A DNA stretch of 13,486 bases from Phascolarctobacterium succinatutens CAG:287 (GTDB lineage: Bacteria > Bacillota > Negativicutes > Acidaminococcales > Acidaminococcaceae). The position numbers and the translations under genes are program-made. Every line of letters starts with the position of its first letter. Position 1 is the first letter of the stretch. The DNA lies in assembly GCF_000434895.1 (NCBI RefSeq), contig NZ_FR892827.1:1-13486 (forward strand), given 5' to 3'. Positions 1-6,623 of the stretch are shown piece after piece. The notes under the pieces are model-generated. The model was not told where the DNA came from. It worked only from the letters and a program-made list of their open reading frames with translations, and made no database searches.

Positions 1-17
1 CGCTAGGCGGTTTTTTT
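1..17. terminator. Half of an intrinsic terminator, cut by the window edge
   Basis: The window opens with CGCTAGGCGG followed by seven T. This is the form of the 3' arm and T-tract of a rho-independent terminator on the plus strand. Read on the minus strand, it is an A-tract followed by a 5' arm (CCGCCTAGCG), 10 nt downstream of the toxin stop codon, so the complete hairpin could also end the toxin mRNA. The other arm lies outside the window, so this is inferred. Confidence 0.5.
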
Positions 18-27
18 CATGCCGTAA

Positions 28-105
28 TTACTTACGATACGTAAGGATCAGCACGACCAGAGTTGCGAAAGCAATCATCAGAGATAACGCTTCGAAAACA
101 GTCAT
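28..105 (-). CDS. Putative holin-like toxin (type I toxin-antitoxin, Hol_Tox-like)
   Basis: A 25-residue peptide beginning MTVFEALSLM and ending LILTYRK, then TAA. A short polar N-terminus is followed by one hydrophobic membrane-spanning segment (about residues 6-22) and a basic end. This matches, by recognition, the small 'putative holin-like toxin' family of Bacillota, whose members are thought to be membrane peptides controlled by an antisense RNA. The ATG at 105 follows a G-rich ribosome site (six G, GGGGGGA) 5 nt upstream. An extended -10 promoter lies about 60 bp upstream, and a terminator seems to follow the stop. No antitoxin RNA could be delimited; it may be partly outside the window to the left. 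The gene is easily missed because of its length. Confidence 0.72.
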   Translation of the reverse strand: MTVFEALSLMIAFATLVVLILTYRK

Positions 106-155
106 AACATCCCCCCACTCGCTAGGGAGTAGAAAAAACGACTACCAGTTGTCTC

Positions 156-191
156 AAAATGTATTATAACATAATATTGATATTTTTAAAA
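156..191 (-). promoter_or_regulatory. Extended -10 promoter of the toxin gene
   Basis: On the minus strand the sequence reads TGTTATAAT: a perfect TATAAT (163-168) preceded by the extended TGn motif. The -35 (TTTTAA at 186-191, 17-bp spacing) is poor, which is usual for extended -10 promoters. A start near 156 would give a 5' leader of about 50 nt before the toxin ATG. Confidence 0.55.
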
Positions 192-220
192 TGCACCTCT
201 AAAGGTGTGTTTTTTATTTT
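191..220 (+). terminator. Short rho-independent terminator, adjoining the IS left end
   Basis: The arms CACCT (194-198) and AGGTG (203-207) are extended by a G-T, another wobble and an A-T pair, with a CTAA loop, then TTTTTTATTTT. The T-tract is partly the 8-bp target site duplicated by the IS (213-220). The plus-strand transcript it would stop is not identified; an antisense RNA to the toxin is one possibility. Confidence 0.5.
213..220. repeat. Left copy of the 8-bp target-site duplication
   Basis: TTTATTTT directly abuts the left end of the ISL3-family element and is repeated exactly at 1991-1998. Eight bp is the duplication length typical of the ISL3 family, and AT-rich targets are common for it. 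Confidence 0.85.
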
Positions 221-249
221 GCATTAGTCCATTACTTGTGGTTGGGTCG
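221..249 (+). repeat. Left terminal inverted repeat of the IS
   Basis: It begins GCATTAGTCCATTACTTGTG and pairs with the inverted right end (22/29 identities by eye). The right end has one extra terminal base (GGCATT), which the target duplication places inside the element. Confidence 0.8.
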
Positions 250-371
250 ACCTAGTCCAATTTTTGTGCTCGATTAAGACCTGGTACATTTTGTGGTTTC
301 GCTAGTACATTCTTGTGCTCAAGCTAGTCCAAATCTGTGGGTCAACCTAGTACAACTTTTGTGGTCGTAGG
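225..371 (+). repeat. Left subterminal repeat array of the IS (6 units)
   Basis: Six imperfect direct repeats start at 225, 252, 281, 302, 324 and 347, with a consensus near CTAGTmCAnnnTTGTGGGTCGACC. Spacing is 29, 21, 22 and 23 bp for the inner units and 27 bp for the first. The same units occur inverted at the right end. They may be transposase-binding sites; that function is inferred. Confidence 0.75.
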
Positions 372-402
372 CAAAAATACCCTGTTCAACAATAAGCAAA
401 AA

Positions 403-436
403 TGGCTTGTACAGACTAAAATTTCTGTACAAGCCA
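403..436. other. 12-bp-stem hairpin upstream of the transposase
   Basis: TGGCTTGTACAG (403-414) and CTGTACAAGCCA (425-436) are perfect inverted arms around a 10-nt loop. On the plus strand no T-tract follows. On the minus strand the stem is followed by TTTTTGC, so it has the form of an intrinsic terminator for antisense transcription leaving the IS leftward. Confidence 0.5.
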
Positions 437-450
437 CATCTAAACAAATA

Positions 451-504
451 AATCCTCCTTCGTTAAAATAGTAATTGCCTATATTACTAAAACGAAGGAG
501 GATT
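451..504 (+). promoter_or_regulatory. Hairpin that buries the transposase ribosome-binding site
   Basis: AATCCTCCTTCGTT (451-464) pairs perfectly with AACGAAGGAGGATT (491-504). Inside it, TAGTAAT (469-475) pairs with ATTACTA (483-489). The right arm contains the Shine-Dalgarno AAGGAGGA (495-502), 10 nt before the ATG at 513. A transcript entering from outside would fold and hide this site. A transcript starting inside the hairpin, for example from the TATATT at 480-485, would lack the left arm and be translated. The structure is seen; the regulatory role is inferred by analogy with IS10 and IS50, which block translation of read-through mRNA. Confidence 0.65.
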
Positions 505-512
505 TTTTATCT

Positions 513-1814
513 ATGCGTCAGTTTATCACAAATATGCTTAACATTCAAGAGGATAAGATTGAGGAACTACAAACCATTGCGCAGTCCGACGGCTCAATCA
601 TTATTAATCTTAAGCTAAAGGTTACCTCTAAGATCTGTCCGTTCTGTTCCGGACCTATAAAAATTCATGGATACTATCCACGAACTCTCACACACTCTAC
701 ACTGGTCAATCGTAAATGTAGCATTGTTTATCGCCAAAGAAGATTCCGTTGTCCCAAGTGTTCTTATTCTTTTAACGAACTTAATCCCTTTACTAAAGCC
801 AATGACGGACTAACTCACGAAACCAAAATTAATATTTTGAAAGATTTAAAGCATCCCGAAGACACTTATACCAGTGTTGCTGAACGATACCATGTTTCCA
901 AAGCTACTGTTCTAAGATTATTTGACAAACACGTAGATATTATGCGTAAGCCTTTACCAATGGTATTATCCATGGATGAGCACTATTTCCCTGAATCTGA
1001 TATGGATTCTCTTTACTGCTGCCTGCTCATGAATTTTATCACGGGTGAAGTAATAGATGTACTTCCCACACGCAGAAAGCATTACCTTATTGACTATTTT
1101 TCCTCTATCCGTGGAGATATTCAAAACTACACTCTCAAACGCAGCGAACTCAACAATGTAAAGTATATATCCATGGATCTGTATGACAACTTTAGGGATA
1201 TTGCACAGATATGTTTTCCGGATGCCATTGTTTGTGCAGACAGCTTTCATGTAACCAAACATCTTACAGATGACTTTAATAAGATTAGGCTAAGATGTGC
1301 ACGAAATACTGAAAACCATACCTATGAGTATCTTCTAAGAAAATTTAATTTTGTATTTAACCATACTACGGACTTGGATAATGAACCAAAATACAACAAA
1401 GCCTTAGGCCGTTATGTCAATTTAAGAGATATCCGAGACTTACTGTTTGCTCAATTTCCAGAGTTGGAAATTGCTTATAACTTAAAAGAATTATATCTGA
1501 AATTTAATCAGAGTGGAGAATATTACAAAGCTTCCGGCAGTCTCGAAGAAAAATACGATATACTTAAGAACCGATTTGGTGACTCCGGAATACCTGAATA
1601 CAATGAATTTTATGGCCTTCTGGTTAATTGGAAACAAGAAATACTAAACTCATTTACAACGATTAATGGCAGGCGCATAAATAACAGTTACATTGAATCG
1701 AAGAACAGAATTCTGAAGAAACTTATTATAAATGCCAACGGCTTTAGAAATTTTAAACGAACCCGTAACCGAATCCTTTATTGTCTCAACAAATACGATA
1801 AATTCACTCTTTAA
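513..1814 (+). CDS. ISL3-family transposase (DDE)
   Basis: This 433-residue DDE transposase catalyses cut and joining of the surrounding IS. The N-terminal zinc-ribbon has CPFC at 42-45 and CPKC at 80-83. A helix-turn-helix-like stretch follows at about 120-138 (SVAERYHVSKATVLRLF). The ISL3 catalytic domain begins at SMDEHYF (D155), with DLYDNF near 222, CADSFHVTKH (D243) and YIESKNR (E395) plus the usual C-terminal GFRNFKRTRNRI. Length and motif order match the family, with no frameshift or stop. The ATG at 513 is supported by the AAGGAGGA ribosome site at 495-502, which lies in a hairpin. It is the only plus-strand gene here. Confidence 0.93.
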   Translation: MRQFITNMLNIQEDKIEELQTIAQSDGSIIINLKLKVTSKICPFCSGPIKIHGYYPRTLTHSTLVNRKCSIVYRQRRFRCPKCSYSFNELNPFTKANDGLTHETKINILKDLKHPEDTYTSVAERYHVSKATVLRLFDKHVDIMRKPLPMVLSMDEHYFPESDMDSLYCCLLMNFITGEVIDVLPTRRKHYLIDYFSSIRGDIQNYTLKRSELNNVKYISMDLYDNFRDIAQICFPDAIVCADSFHVTKHLTDDFNKIRLRCARNTENHTYEYLLRKFNFVFNHTTDLDNEPKYNKALGRYVNLRDIRDLLFAQFPELEIAYNLKELYLKFNQSGEYYKASGSLEEKYDILKNRFGDSGIPEYNEFYGLLVNWKQEILNSFTTINGRRINNSYIESKNRILKKLIINANGFRNFKRTRNRILYCLNKYDKFTL

Positions 1815-1821
1815 AGACGAA

Positions 1822-1850
1822 AATGGCTGGAGCAATACGCTCTAGCCATT
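1822..1850. terminator. Hairpin just after the transposase gene
   Basis: AATGGCTGGAGC (1822-1833) pairs with GCTCTAGCCATT (1839-1850), with one G-T pair and the 5-nt loop AATAC. It starts 8 nt after the transposase stop and probably ends or stabilises that mRNA, although no T-tract follows on the plus strand. On the minus strand TTTTCGTCTTT follows, so it could also stop antisense transcription coming from the right. Confidence 0.45.
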
Positions 1851-1863
1851 GAAACCCAATAAC

Positions 1864-1990
1864 ATGGACTAGGTCGACCACAAAATTTGTACTAGCACGA
1901 CCCACATATTGTAATAGGTCTACCCACAACTACGGACTAGGTCGACCCACACTCATGTAACAGCCCAACCCCAAAATTTGGACCAATGCC
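1864..1990 (-). repeat. Right subterminal repeat array and right terminal repeat of the IS
   Basis: Read on the minus strand from 1990, the end starts GGCATTGGTCC and continues with about five units (for example CTAGTCCGTAGTTGTGGGTAGACC, whose core is CTAGTCC...TGTGGG) plus a partial one. Units are mainly 22-24 bp apart and share the left array's consensus in inverted orientation. The terminal repeat proper is 1961-1990. Confidence 0.75.
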
Positions 1991-1998
1991 TTTATTTT
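1991..1998. repeat. Right copy of the 8-bp target-site duplication
   Basis: TTTATTTT directly follows the right IS end and is identical to 213-220, which fixes the element's boundaries. Confidence 0.85.
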
Positions 1999-2004
1999 AA
2001 GCAT

Positions 2005-2047
2005 ATTTAAAAACAAAGAGGCCGGGTTTTGTCCCAACCTCTTTGTT
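2005..2047 (-). terminator. Rho-independent terminator of the restriction-modification operon
   Basis: On the minus strand AACAAAGAGG (2047-2038) pairs with CCTCTTTGTT (2021-2012), with an inner GGG/CCC and a loop, followed by TTTAAAT (a run of five T counting the last two stem bases). It starts 13 nt after the stop codon of the last operon gene. The IS begins only 14 bp beyond it. Confidence 0.8.
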
Positions 2048-2060
2048 CATAAAGTCAATC

Positions 2061-2282
2061 TTACATTTTTTGTAAAAAATCTTTTAGTGCCTCCAGCTCT
2101 TCTTTACTGAGCGTCACACCCTTACCCATTTTGTCGTGCTCCGGAGACCATTCGCGAAGGTCGTACTTAGGCGCACGCCCGTTCCAGGATATCAGGTTAA
2201 GCTCTTTAGTCCAGCCTTTAGAACCGGTGCTCAGAACACCGATATGTTCAACAATTTCAAAAGATATTTCTGTCTTAGGCAT
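2061..2282 (-). CDS. YdbC/PC4-like single-stranded-DNA-binding protein
   Basis: A 73-residue protein with the pattern of the bacterial YdbC branch of the PC4 (transcription coactivator p15) family: KGWTKELNLISWNGRAPKYDLREWSP in the core, split here as KGWTKELNLISWNG and PKYDLREWSP, then GKGVTLSKEELEALKDFL as the C-terminal helix. The family folds as a small beta-sheet plus helix dimer that binds single-stranded DNA or RNA. The ATG at 2282 has a ribosome site (AGGGGG) about 8 nt upstream. It follows the acidic gene by 20 nt and is the last gene before the terminator, so it belongs to the hsd operon. Its role there is unknown; single-stranded DNA left by translocation or cleavage is a possible target (inference). 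Confidence 0.82.
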   Translation of the reverse strand: MPKTEISFEIVEHIGVLSTGSKGWTKELNLISWNGRAPKYDLREWSPEHDKMGKGVTLSKEELEALKDFLQKM

Positions 2283-2302
2283 ATGTAAAACCCCCTATAA
2301 AG

Positions 2303-2752
2303 CTATTCATCTTCCTCGTCAAAACCGCTTTCGATAACATAATTATCATATTCTTCTTCGGCAATTAAACATAATCTGTTAAAGATTTCCATAGCCAAAT
2401 CAGTATGGAGCGGGATATTATCGAGATCATTCTCATCATCCACTATATTATCAATATAACGGCCATCTTGCCACATAGCCCACAAAAACTTTTCGGGAAT
2501 CCTATCCAGGTACTTTACAGTCATGTCCTCTACCGTCTTCACATAAACATCCCAATAAACCGAGCCACCATTAGCAACCTGATCACCTAAATCTATCAAA
2601 GCGTTGTTATTCTGCATCCCTTCTTGTTCTCTAAGTTCATCAGCAATATTATCAACAATGGTAGAATACAAAAAATCTGCTACTTCCGTTCTAGTTATAT
2701 CGTCCATAAAATCAGCGGAATCTTTTACCAGCATAAGCATCGCTCCAATCAT
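2303..2752 (-). CDS. Very acidic protein of unknown function in the hsd operon
   Basis: I do not recognise this 149-residue protein. By count it has 22 Asp and 15 Glu against 9 Lys/Arg, a net charge near -28, with acidic side chains spread along the whole length and an extreme tail (GFDEEDE). It has no signal peptide or clear membrane segment and is probably a helical cytoplasmic protein. The listed ATG overlaps the GIY-YIG gene's stop as TAATG, which suggests translational coupling. An alternative ATG at 2734 (MLVKDSADF) has GGAG 8 nt upstream and may be the true start. Its place in a type I restriction operon and its charge recall DNA-mimic anti-restriction proteins such as Ocr and ArdA, but no sequence motif of those families is evident. 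Confidence 0.75.
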   Translation of the reverse strand: MIGAMLMLVKDSADFMDDITRTEVADFLYSTIVDNIADELREQEGMQNNNALIDLGDQVANGGSVYWDVYVKTVEDMTVKYLDRIPEKFLWAMWQDGRYIDNIVDDENDLDNIPLHTDLAMEIFNRLCLIAEEEYDNYVIESGFDEEDE

Positions 2753-3456
2753 TAATCAGCTTCAGTTCCAAGCGCACTCTTACGATAAATATCAATAGTC
2801 TTGCCGGCAGCATTTTTCCACTCTATCCAACCGTCACATGACTGATTCAAAACAACGCTTCCAGCACAGCTCGGGGAACAGTCCCCTAAACTAAAATCAT
2901 CTAACAGGACACCATTAGCATCCATAGGCAACTGCGTACGCAATTTTCTTGACTTATTAGAAGTACCTATATCCTCATGAATACCTAGACTGCTTCCTTT
3001 AAGCAAAGTCCAGTAGCCATTAATCACTCTGACCGTTGCCTTTACCAGCTTATTATCAGACTTCTTCTTACGTGCAAAATAATAAACACCATCAGGGATT
3101 ATCCCGCACGTAATATTCTCCGTCGCAGCTTCAAAAATTTCCTGCTTAGTTTCTGATATCGGGAACACCACAGTACCTTCAAAGGAAGACAGAAGCTGTA
3201 TTACAACGTTTACATCAATAGCAAACAACTCAGCATCAGCTACACGGCTCTTCTCAAAAATAGTATGCAAAAGTAGCTCTTTTTCATCGTACCCTTCCAC
3301 TTCAATAGCAAAAACACGCTTCAACGAAGAAACATTACGATAACCGTTGCTTTCTAGATTATACATGCGCTGAGAATAATTAGCCATTGTAGTCTTTCCG
3401 ATTTTTATCAAACCGGGAACAGCTGTACTCATAAGATAAATTATACCTTTTGCCAT
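2752..3456 (-). CDS. GIY-YIG nuclease-like protein with C-terminal DUF4357
   Basis: A 234-residue protein. The N-terminus (GIIYLMSTAVPGLIKIGKT, residues 4-22) is the T5orf172-type GIY-YIG fold, with the Y and the GLIKIGKT strand, continuing to about residue 95 (ELLLHTIFEKSRVADAELF). The C-terminal half (about 115-230: GYWTLLKGSSLG, DFSLGDCSPSCAGSVVLNQ, GWIEWKNAAGKTI) looks like DUF4357, a domain often fused to GIY-YIG or found near restriction genes. The ATG at 3456 has GGAGG 7 nt upstream and sits 14 nt after the hsdR stop; an ATG at 3474 would overlap hsdR and lacks this support. It is probably a DNA-acting accessory of the defence operon; its nuclease activity is not proven by sequence. 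Confidence 0.82.
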   Translation of the reverse strand: MAKGIIYLMSTAVPGLIKIGKTTMANYSQRMYNLESNGYRNVSSLKRVFAIEVEGYDEKELLLHTIFEKSRVADAELFAIDVNVVIQLLSSFEGTVVFPISETKQEIFEAATENITCGIIPDGVYYFARKKKSDNKLVKATVRVINGYWTLLKGSSLGIHEDIGTSNKSRKLRTQLPMDANGVLLDDFSLGDCSPSCAGSVVLNQSCDGWIEWKNAAGKTIDIYRKSALGTEAD

Positions 3457-3470
3457 ACATAAGCCTCCAA

Positions 3471-6400
3471 TCAATCCTTCTTACTGAAAAAACTTCTGTT
3501 GCCGCCGATGCCAAAGTATTTCTCAAAGAAAGCCTTCAAACGGTCAATAATGCCCATCTTCTTTTCTTCACGCTTATTATTTTTCGTGAAACGGCTTACA
3601 GGCGGCATCATGCTATCAATATCTGTACCGGCAGTTTTGATTTCACCCTGTTGAAATGCGTTTTCAAGAAAGTTGCGTGTAGCTTCAGGCTTCAGCTTTT
3701 CAGCCTTAATGATATCCTCAAGCTCTTCTTCGCGCTTTTCAAAGACAAAATCATTCCAGTCTCCTATTATGTCGTTACCATCACTATCGTTGACATCCTC
3801 AATAAACGCTTCAATAAGCTTTTTCTTGCTGCGCAGAGTCGGACTGGAATCAACAGCCTTTTGGATAGTAACCAGTATTTCCTTATCCTCGCAGTTGCTC
3901 TCATGGTACTGTTTGACCAGCATAAGGATATAGTCAATGTTGACTTCAATCTGCTTTACAAGCTCAACCTCAAAGACAACATCATCGGTGATGTCGGTTT
4001 TCTCGCCTTCCGGTCCTTTAGGAGGCCAGTTTTGGCGTAAATCCTCATAAATACTGAGGTAATCCTGCATATCACGCTCGCTGATGCCTTTCTTGCCGAC
4101 AAATTCATCGAAGCAGCTAAGCAAATTGCGCATACGAAGCACTGCACCGAAAAGCATAATAAAGTTCTTTTGGTTCTTTTCGCCAATAATCTGATGCTCA
4201 GAGGCAGGATATTTTTCCTGTAGCTCAGCAATCATATCAATATAGCCGCGTACAGGCTTGCCATCATCGTCCCTGCAGCCATAATAATATTCTTTAAATG
4301 TACGCACAAGCACAATGCTGCTCGCATCACGGTCTCCGAAAAGCGCAATAGCACTTTCCATGCGTGGCTGTAACCGGCGGAAGCATACAATGTTGCCGTA
4401 GGTCTTAATGGAATTCAGGATACGGTTTGTACGACTAAACGCCTGAATAAGCCCGTGCATCTTTAAGTTTTTGTCAACCCAGAGCGTATTGAGCGTGGTC
4501 GCATCGAAGCCTGTAAGGAACATATTTACTACTATAAGCAGGTCAAGCTCCTTGTTCTTCATGCGGAGCGATACGTCCTTATAATAGTTTTGGAACTTGT
4601 CAGAGGAAGTATCATAGTTCGTATGGAACATGACGTTATAGTCACGGATAGCATCTTCAAGGAAATCTCTTGAATTTTGGTCAAGGGCTGATGTATCCTC
4701 GGAGTTCTCGTCATCAATAACGCCGTCAGCTTCTTCTTCATTAGCTCCATAGCTGAAGATAGTTGCTATCTTTAAAGACTTGGAAGGATCCTCCGCCATC
4801 TGCTTTTTGAACTCCTGATAGTAGAGCTTAGCCATCGGCACAGAAGCTACCGCGAAAATAGAGTTAAAACCGCTCAGACGCTGCTTACGCTTGATTTCTT
4901 CAACCTCCTGACGGCCTGCAGAAGCAACATCCTTAATGTTGGTCAGAGCGTTGAACACATAGGTCTTGTCGCCACGGTAGGTCTTACGGTCAAAGTTATT
5001 GAGAATGTACTTGGTTACAAGCGAAATACGTTCGGGAGCCATCATTGGCTTCTCACGGTCAATGCCCCATACATCTTCGTCCTTGATATCCTCTTCCAGC
5101 GCCATAGTCTTGATAAAATCAACACGGAAGGGCAGGACGTTCTTGTCATTAATAGCATCAACGATGGTATAGGTATGGAGCTTATCACCGAAGGCCTGCT
5201 CCGTAGTCATAAGCTGTGCGTTCTTCCTTGCGCCTGCGTTCTTGGCAAAGATAGGCGTACCAGTGAAGCCGAACAGGTAATACTTCTTGAAATGCTTGAT
5301 AATATCGGTATGCATATCACCGAATTGAGAACGATGGCATTCATCGAAGATGATAACTATTTCCTTATTATAGACATCATGCTGCTGGTTTCTCTTAATA
5401 AAATTAGCAAGCTTCTGTATCGTAGTGATAATGATTTTAGCATTAGGATTCTCTAATTGCTTTTTCAGAATCGCCGTGCTGGTATTGCTGTTGGCAGCGC
5501 CCTTCTCGAAGCGGTCATATTCCTTCATGGTCTGGTAGTCTAGGTCTTTGCGGTCTACGATAAAAAGAACCTTATCAACGAAATCAAGCTGTGAAGCCAG
5601 CCTTGCAGTCTTAAAGCTGGTCAAGGTCTTACCGCTGCCGGTAGTATGCCAGATAAAACCGCCTCCGGCTACGTTGCCGTATTTCTTATAGTTGTGCGCA
5701 ATCTCAATGCGGTTCAGAATGCGTTCCGTTGCCGTAATCTGATAAGGACGCATAACCATCAGCATCTTTTCAGAAGTGAAAATACAGTATCTGGTGATGA
5801 TGTTAAGCAACGTGTGCTTGGCAAAGAAGGTTTTGGCAAAATCTACTAAATCAGGAATTACCTTGTTATTGGCATCAGCCCAGTAGCTTGTAAACTCAAA
5901 GCTGTTGCTTGTCTTGGACTTCTTGGTCTTACCGCTCACTGCATCCTTGATTGTATTGATACGTGTAGTATTAGAGTAATACTTGGTTAGCGTACCGTTG
6001 GAGATAACAAAAATCTGCACATATTCGAAGAGTCCGCAGCCCGCCCAGAAGGAATCACGCTGGTAACGCTCAATCTGGTTAAAAGCTTCGCGGATAGGCA
6101 CTCCCCTGCGCTTTAGCTCGATATGGACCAGCGGAAGACCGTTGACTAGCACAGTCACATCATAGCGGTTATTATACTTTGCACCCTCTGCCTTGCCGTT
6201 TTCGTACTGATTAAGCACCTGCAGGCGGTTGTTATGCACGTTCTTCTTATCAATAAGGCGGATATTCTTGGAAGTGCCGTCCTCACGCTTCAGAACCTTT
6301 ACATAGTCCTCCTGGATTGTCTGCGTCTTATCTTCAATCTTGTCATTAGGATTAGCGATAGCAGTAGTAAAGAACTGCTGCCATTCGCTGTCGGTGAACT

Positions 6401-6620
6401 TAATATTGTTAAGCTCTTCCAAGCGTTCACGCAGATTAGCGATAAGGTCAGCTTCCTTATGAATGTTCAGATAGGTGTAGCCCTGTTCAGTCAGCAGACG
6501 GATAAATTCCTTTTCCAGCTCCGCTTCGCTCTGGTAGCTGTCCGAGCGTCTTGGCACAGGCTCATATTCGGTTATAACCGTGCTTTCCGTAGTTTCCGCT
6601 ACGATATTGAAATAAGGCAT
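3471..6620 (-). CDS. hsdR: Type I restriction endonuclease subunit R
   Basis: A 1049-residue motor and nuclease subunit, close in length to HsdR of the type IC enzyme EcoR124I. The N-terminal PD-(D/E)XK nuclease is seen as YDVTVL (D154) and IELK (168-170). The SF2 helicase motor shows Walker A TTGSGKT (326-332), DECH (426-429), the GFTGTP motif (451-456), and downstream LIVVNMFLTGFDA and QAFSRTNR. It uses ATP to translocate DNA and cleaves when complexes collide, working with HsdM and HsdS. The ATG at 6620 has AAGGAGG 9 nt upstream and begins 3 nt after the second hsdS frame ends. The reading frame is intact, so the restriction part appears complete even though hsdS is interrupted. Confidence 0.96.
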   Translation of the reverse strand: MPYFNIVAETTESTVITEYEPVPRRSDSYQSEAELEKEFIRLLTEQGYTYLNIHKEADLIANLRERLEELNNIKFTDSEWQQFFTTAIANPNDKIEDKTQTIQEDYVKVLKREDGTSKNIRLIDKKNVHNNRLQVLNQYENGKAEGAKYNNRYDVTVLVNGLPLVHIELKRRGVPIREAFNQIERYQRDSFWAGCGLFEYVQIFVISNGTLTKYYSNTTRINTIKDAVSGKTKKSKTSNSFEFTSYWADANNKVIPDLVDFAKTFFAKHTLLNIITRYCIFTSEKMLMVMRPYQITATERILNRIEIAHNYKKYGNVAGGGFIWHTTGSGKTLTSFKTARLASQLDFVDKVLFIVDRKDLDYQTMKEYDRFEKGAANSNTSTAILKKQLENPNAKIIITTIQKLANFIKRNQQHDVYNKEIVIIFDECHRSQFGDMHTDIIKHFKKYYLFGFTGTPIFAKNAGARKNAQLMTTEQAFGDKLHTYTIVDAINDKNVLPFRVDFIKTMALEEDIKDEDVWGIDREKPMMAPERISLVTKYILNNFDRKTYRGDKTYVFNALTNIKDVASAGRQEVEEIKRKQRLSGFNSIFAVASVPMAKLYYQEFKKQMAEDPSKSLKIATIFSYGANEEEADGVIDDENSEDTSALDQNSRDFLEDAIRDYNVMFHTNYDTSSDKFQNYYKDVSLRMKNKELDLLIVVNMFLTGFDATTLNTLWVDKNLKMHGLIQAFSRTNRILNSIKTYGNIVCFRRLQPRMESAIALFGDRDASSIVLVRTFKEYYYGCRDDDGKPVRGYIDMIAELQEKYPASEHQIIGEKNQKNFIMLFGAVLRMRNLLSCFDEFVGKKGISERDMQDYLSIYEDLRQNWPPKGPEGEKTDITDDVVFEVELVKQIEVNIDYILMLVKQYHESNCEDKEILVTIQKAVDSSPTLRSKKKLIEAFIEDVNDSDGNDIIGDWNDFVFEKREEELEDIIKAEKLKPEATRNFLENAFQQGEIKTAGTDIDSMMPPVSRFTKNNKREEKKMGIIDRLKAFFEKYFGIGGNRSFFSKKD

Positions 6621-6623
6621 GGC

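Larger units (their letters stand above)
221..1990 (+). mobile_element. Complete ISL3-family insertion sequence, 1770 bp
   Basis: The element is bounded by imperfect terminal inverted repeats: 221-249 (GCATTAGTCC...) and the complement of 1961-1989 (GCATTGGTCC...), matching at 22 of 29 positions. An exact 8-bp direct repeat TTTATTTT flanks it. It has one transposase gene and no passenger. Both ends carry arrays of subterminal repeats pointing outward in mirror image, and two hairpins flank the transposase. The intact ORF, ends and perfect target duplication suggest a fairly recent and possibly active insertion. It sits between two terminators, so it disrupts no coding sequence. Confidence 0.9.

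Noticed and set aside
172..215. Plus-strand promoter TTGTCT-17-TAATAT feeding the terminator at 191
   Set aside because: The boxes are weak and the transcript would be only about 30 nt long, so it does not make a credible antitoxin RNA.
225..371. CRISPR-like array at the IS left end
   Set aside because: The units are degenerate and have no regular unique spacers. They are mirrored at the other IS end, and no cas gene is present.
451..504. Riboswitch before the transposase
   Set aside because: It is a simple two-part stem with no conserved aptamer-like elements; ribosome-site occlusion is sufficient to explain it.
3450..4040. 196-codon plus-strand frame over the hsdR end and the GIY-YIG start
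   Set aside because: It lies antisense to two clear genes, and the protein shows no family features.
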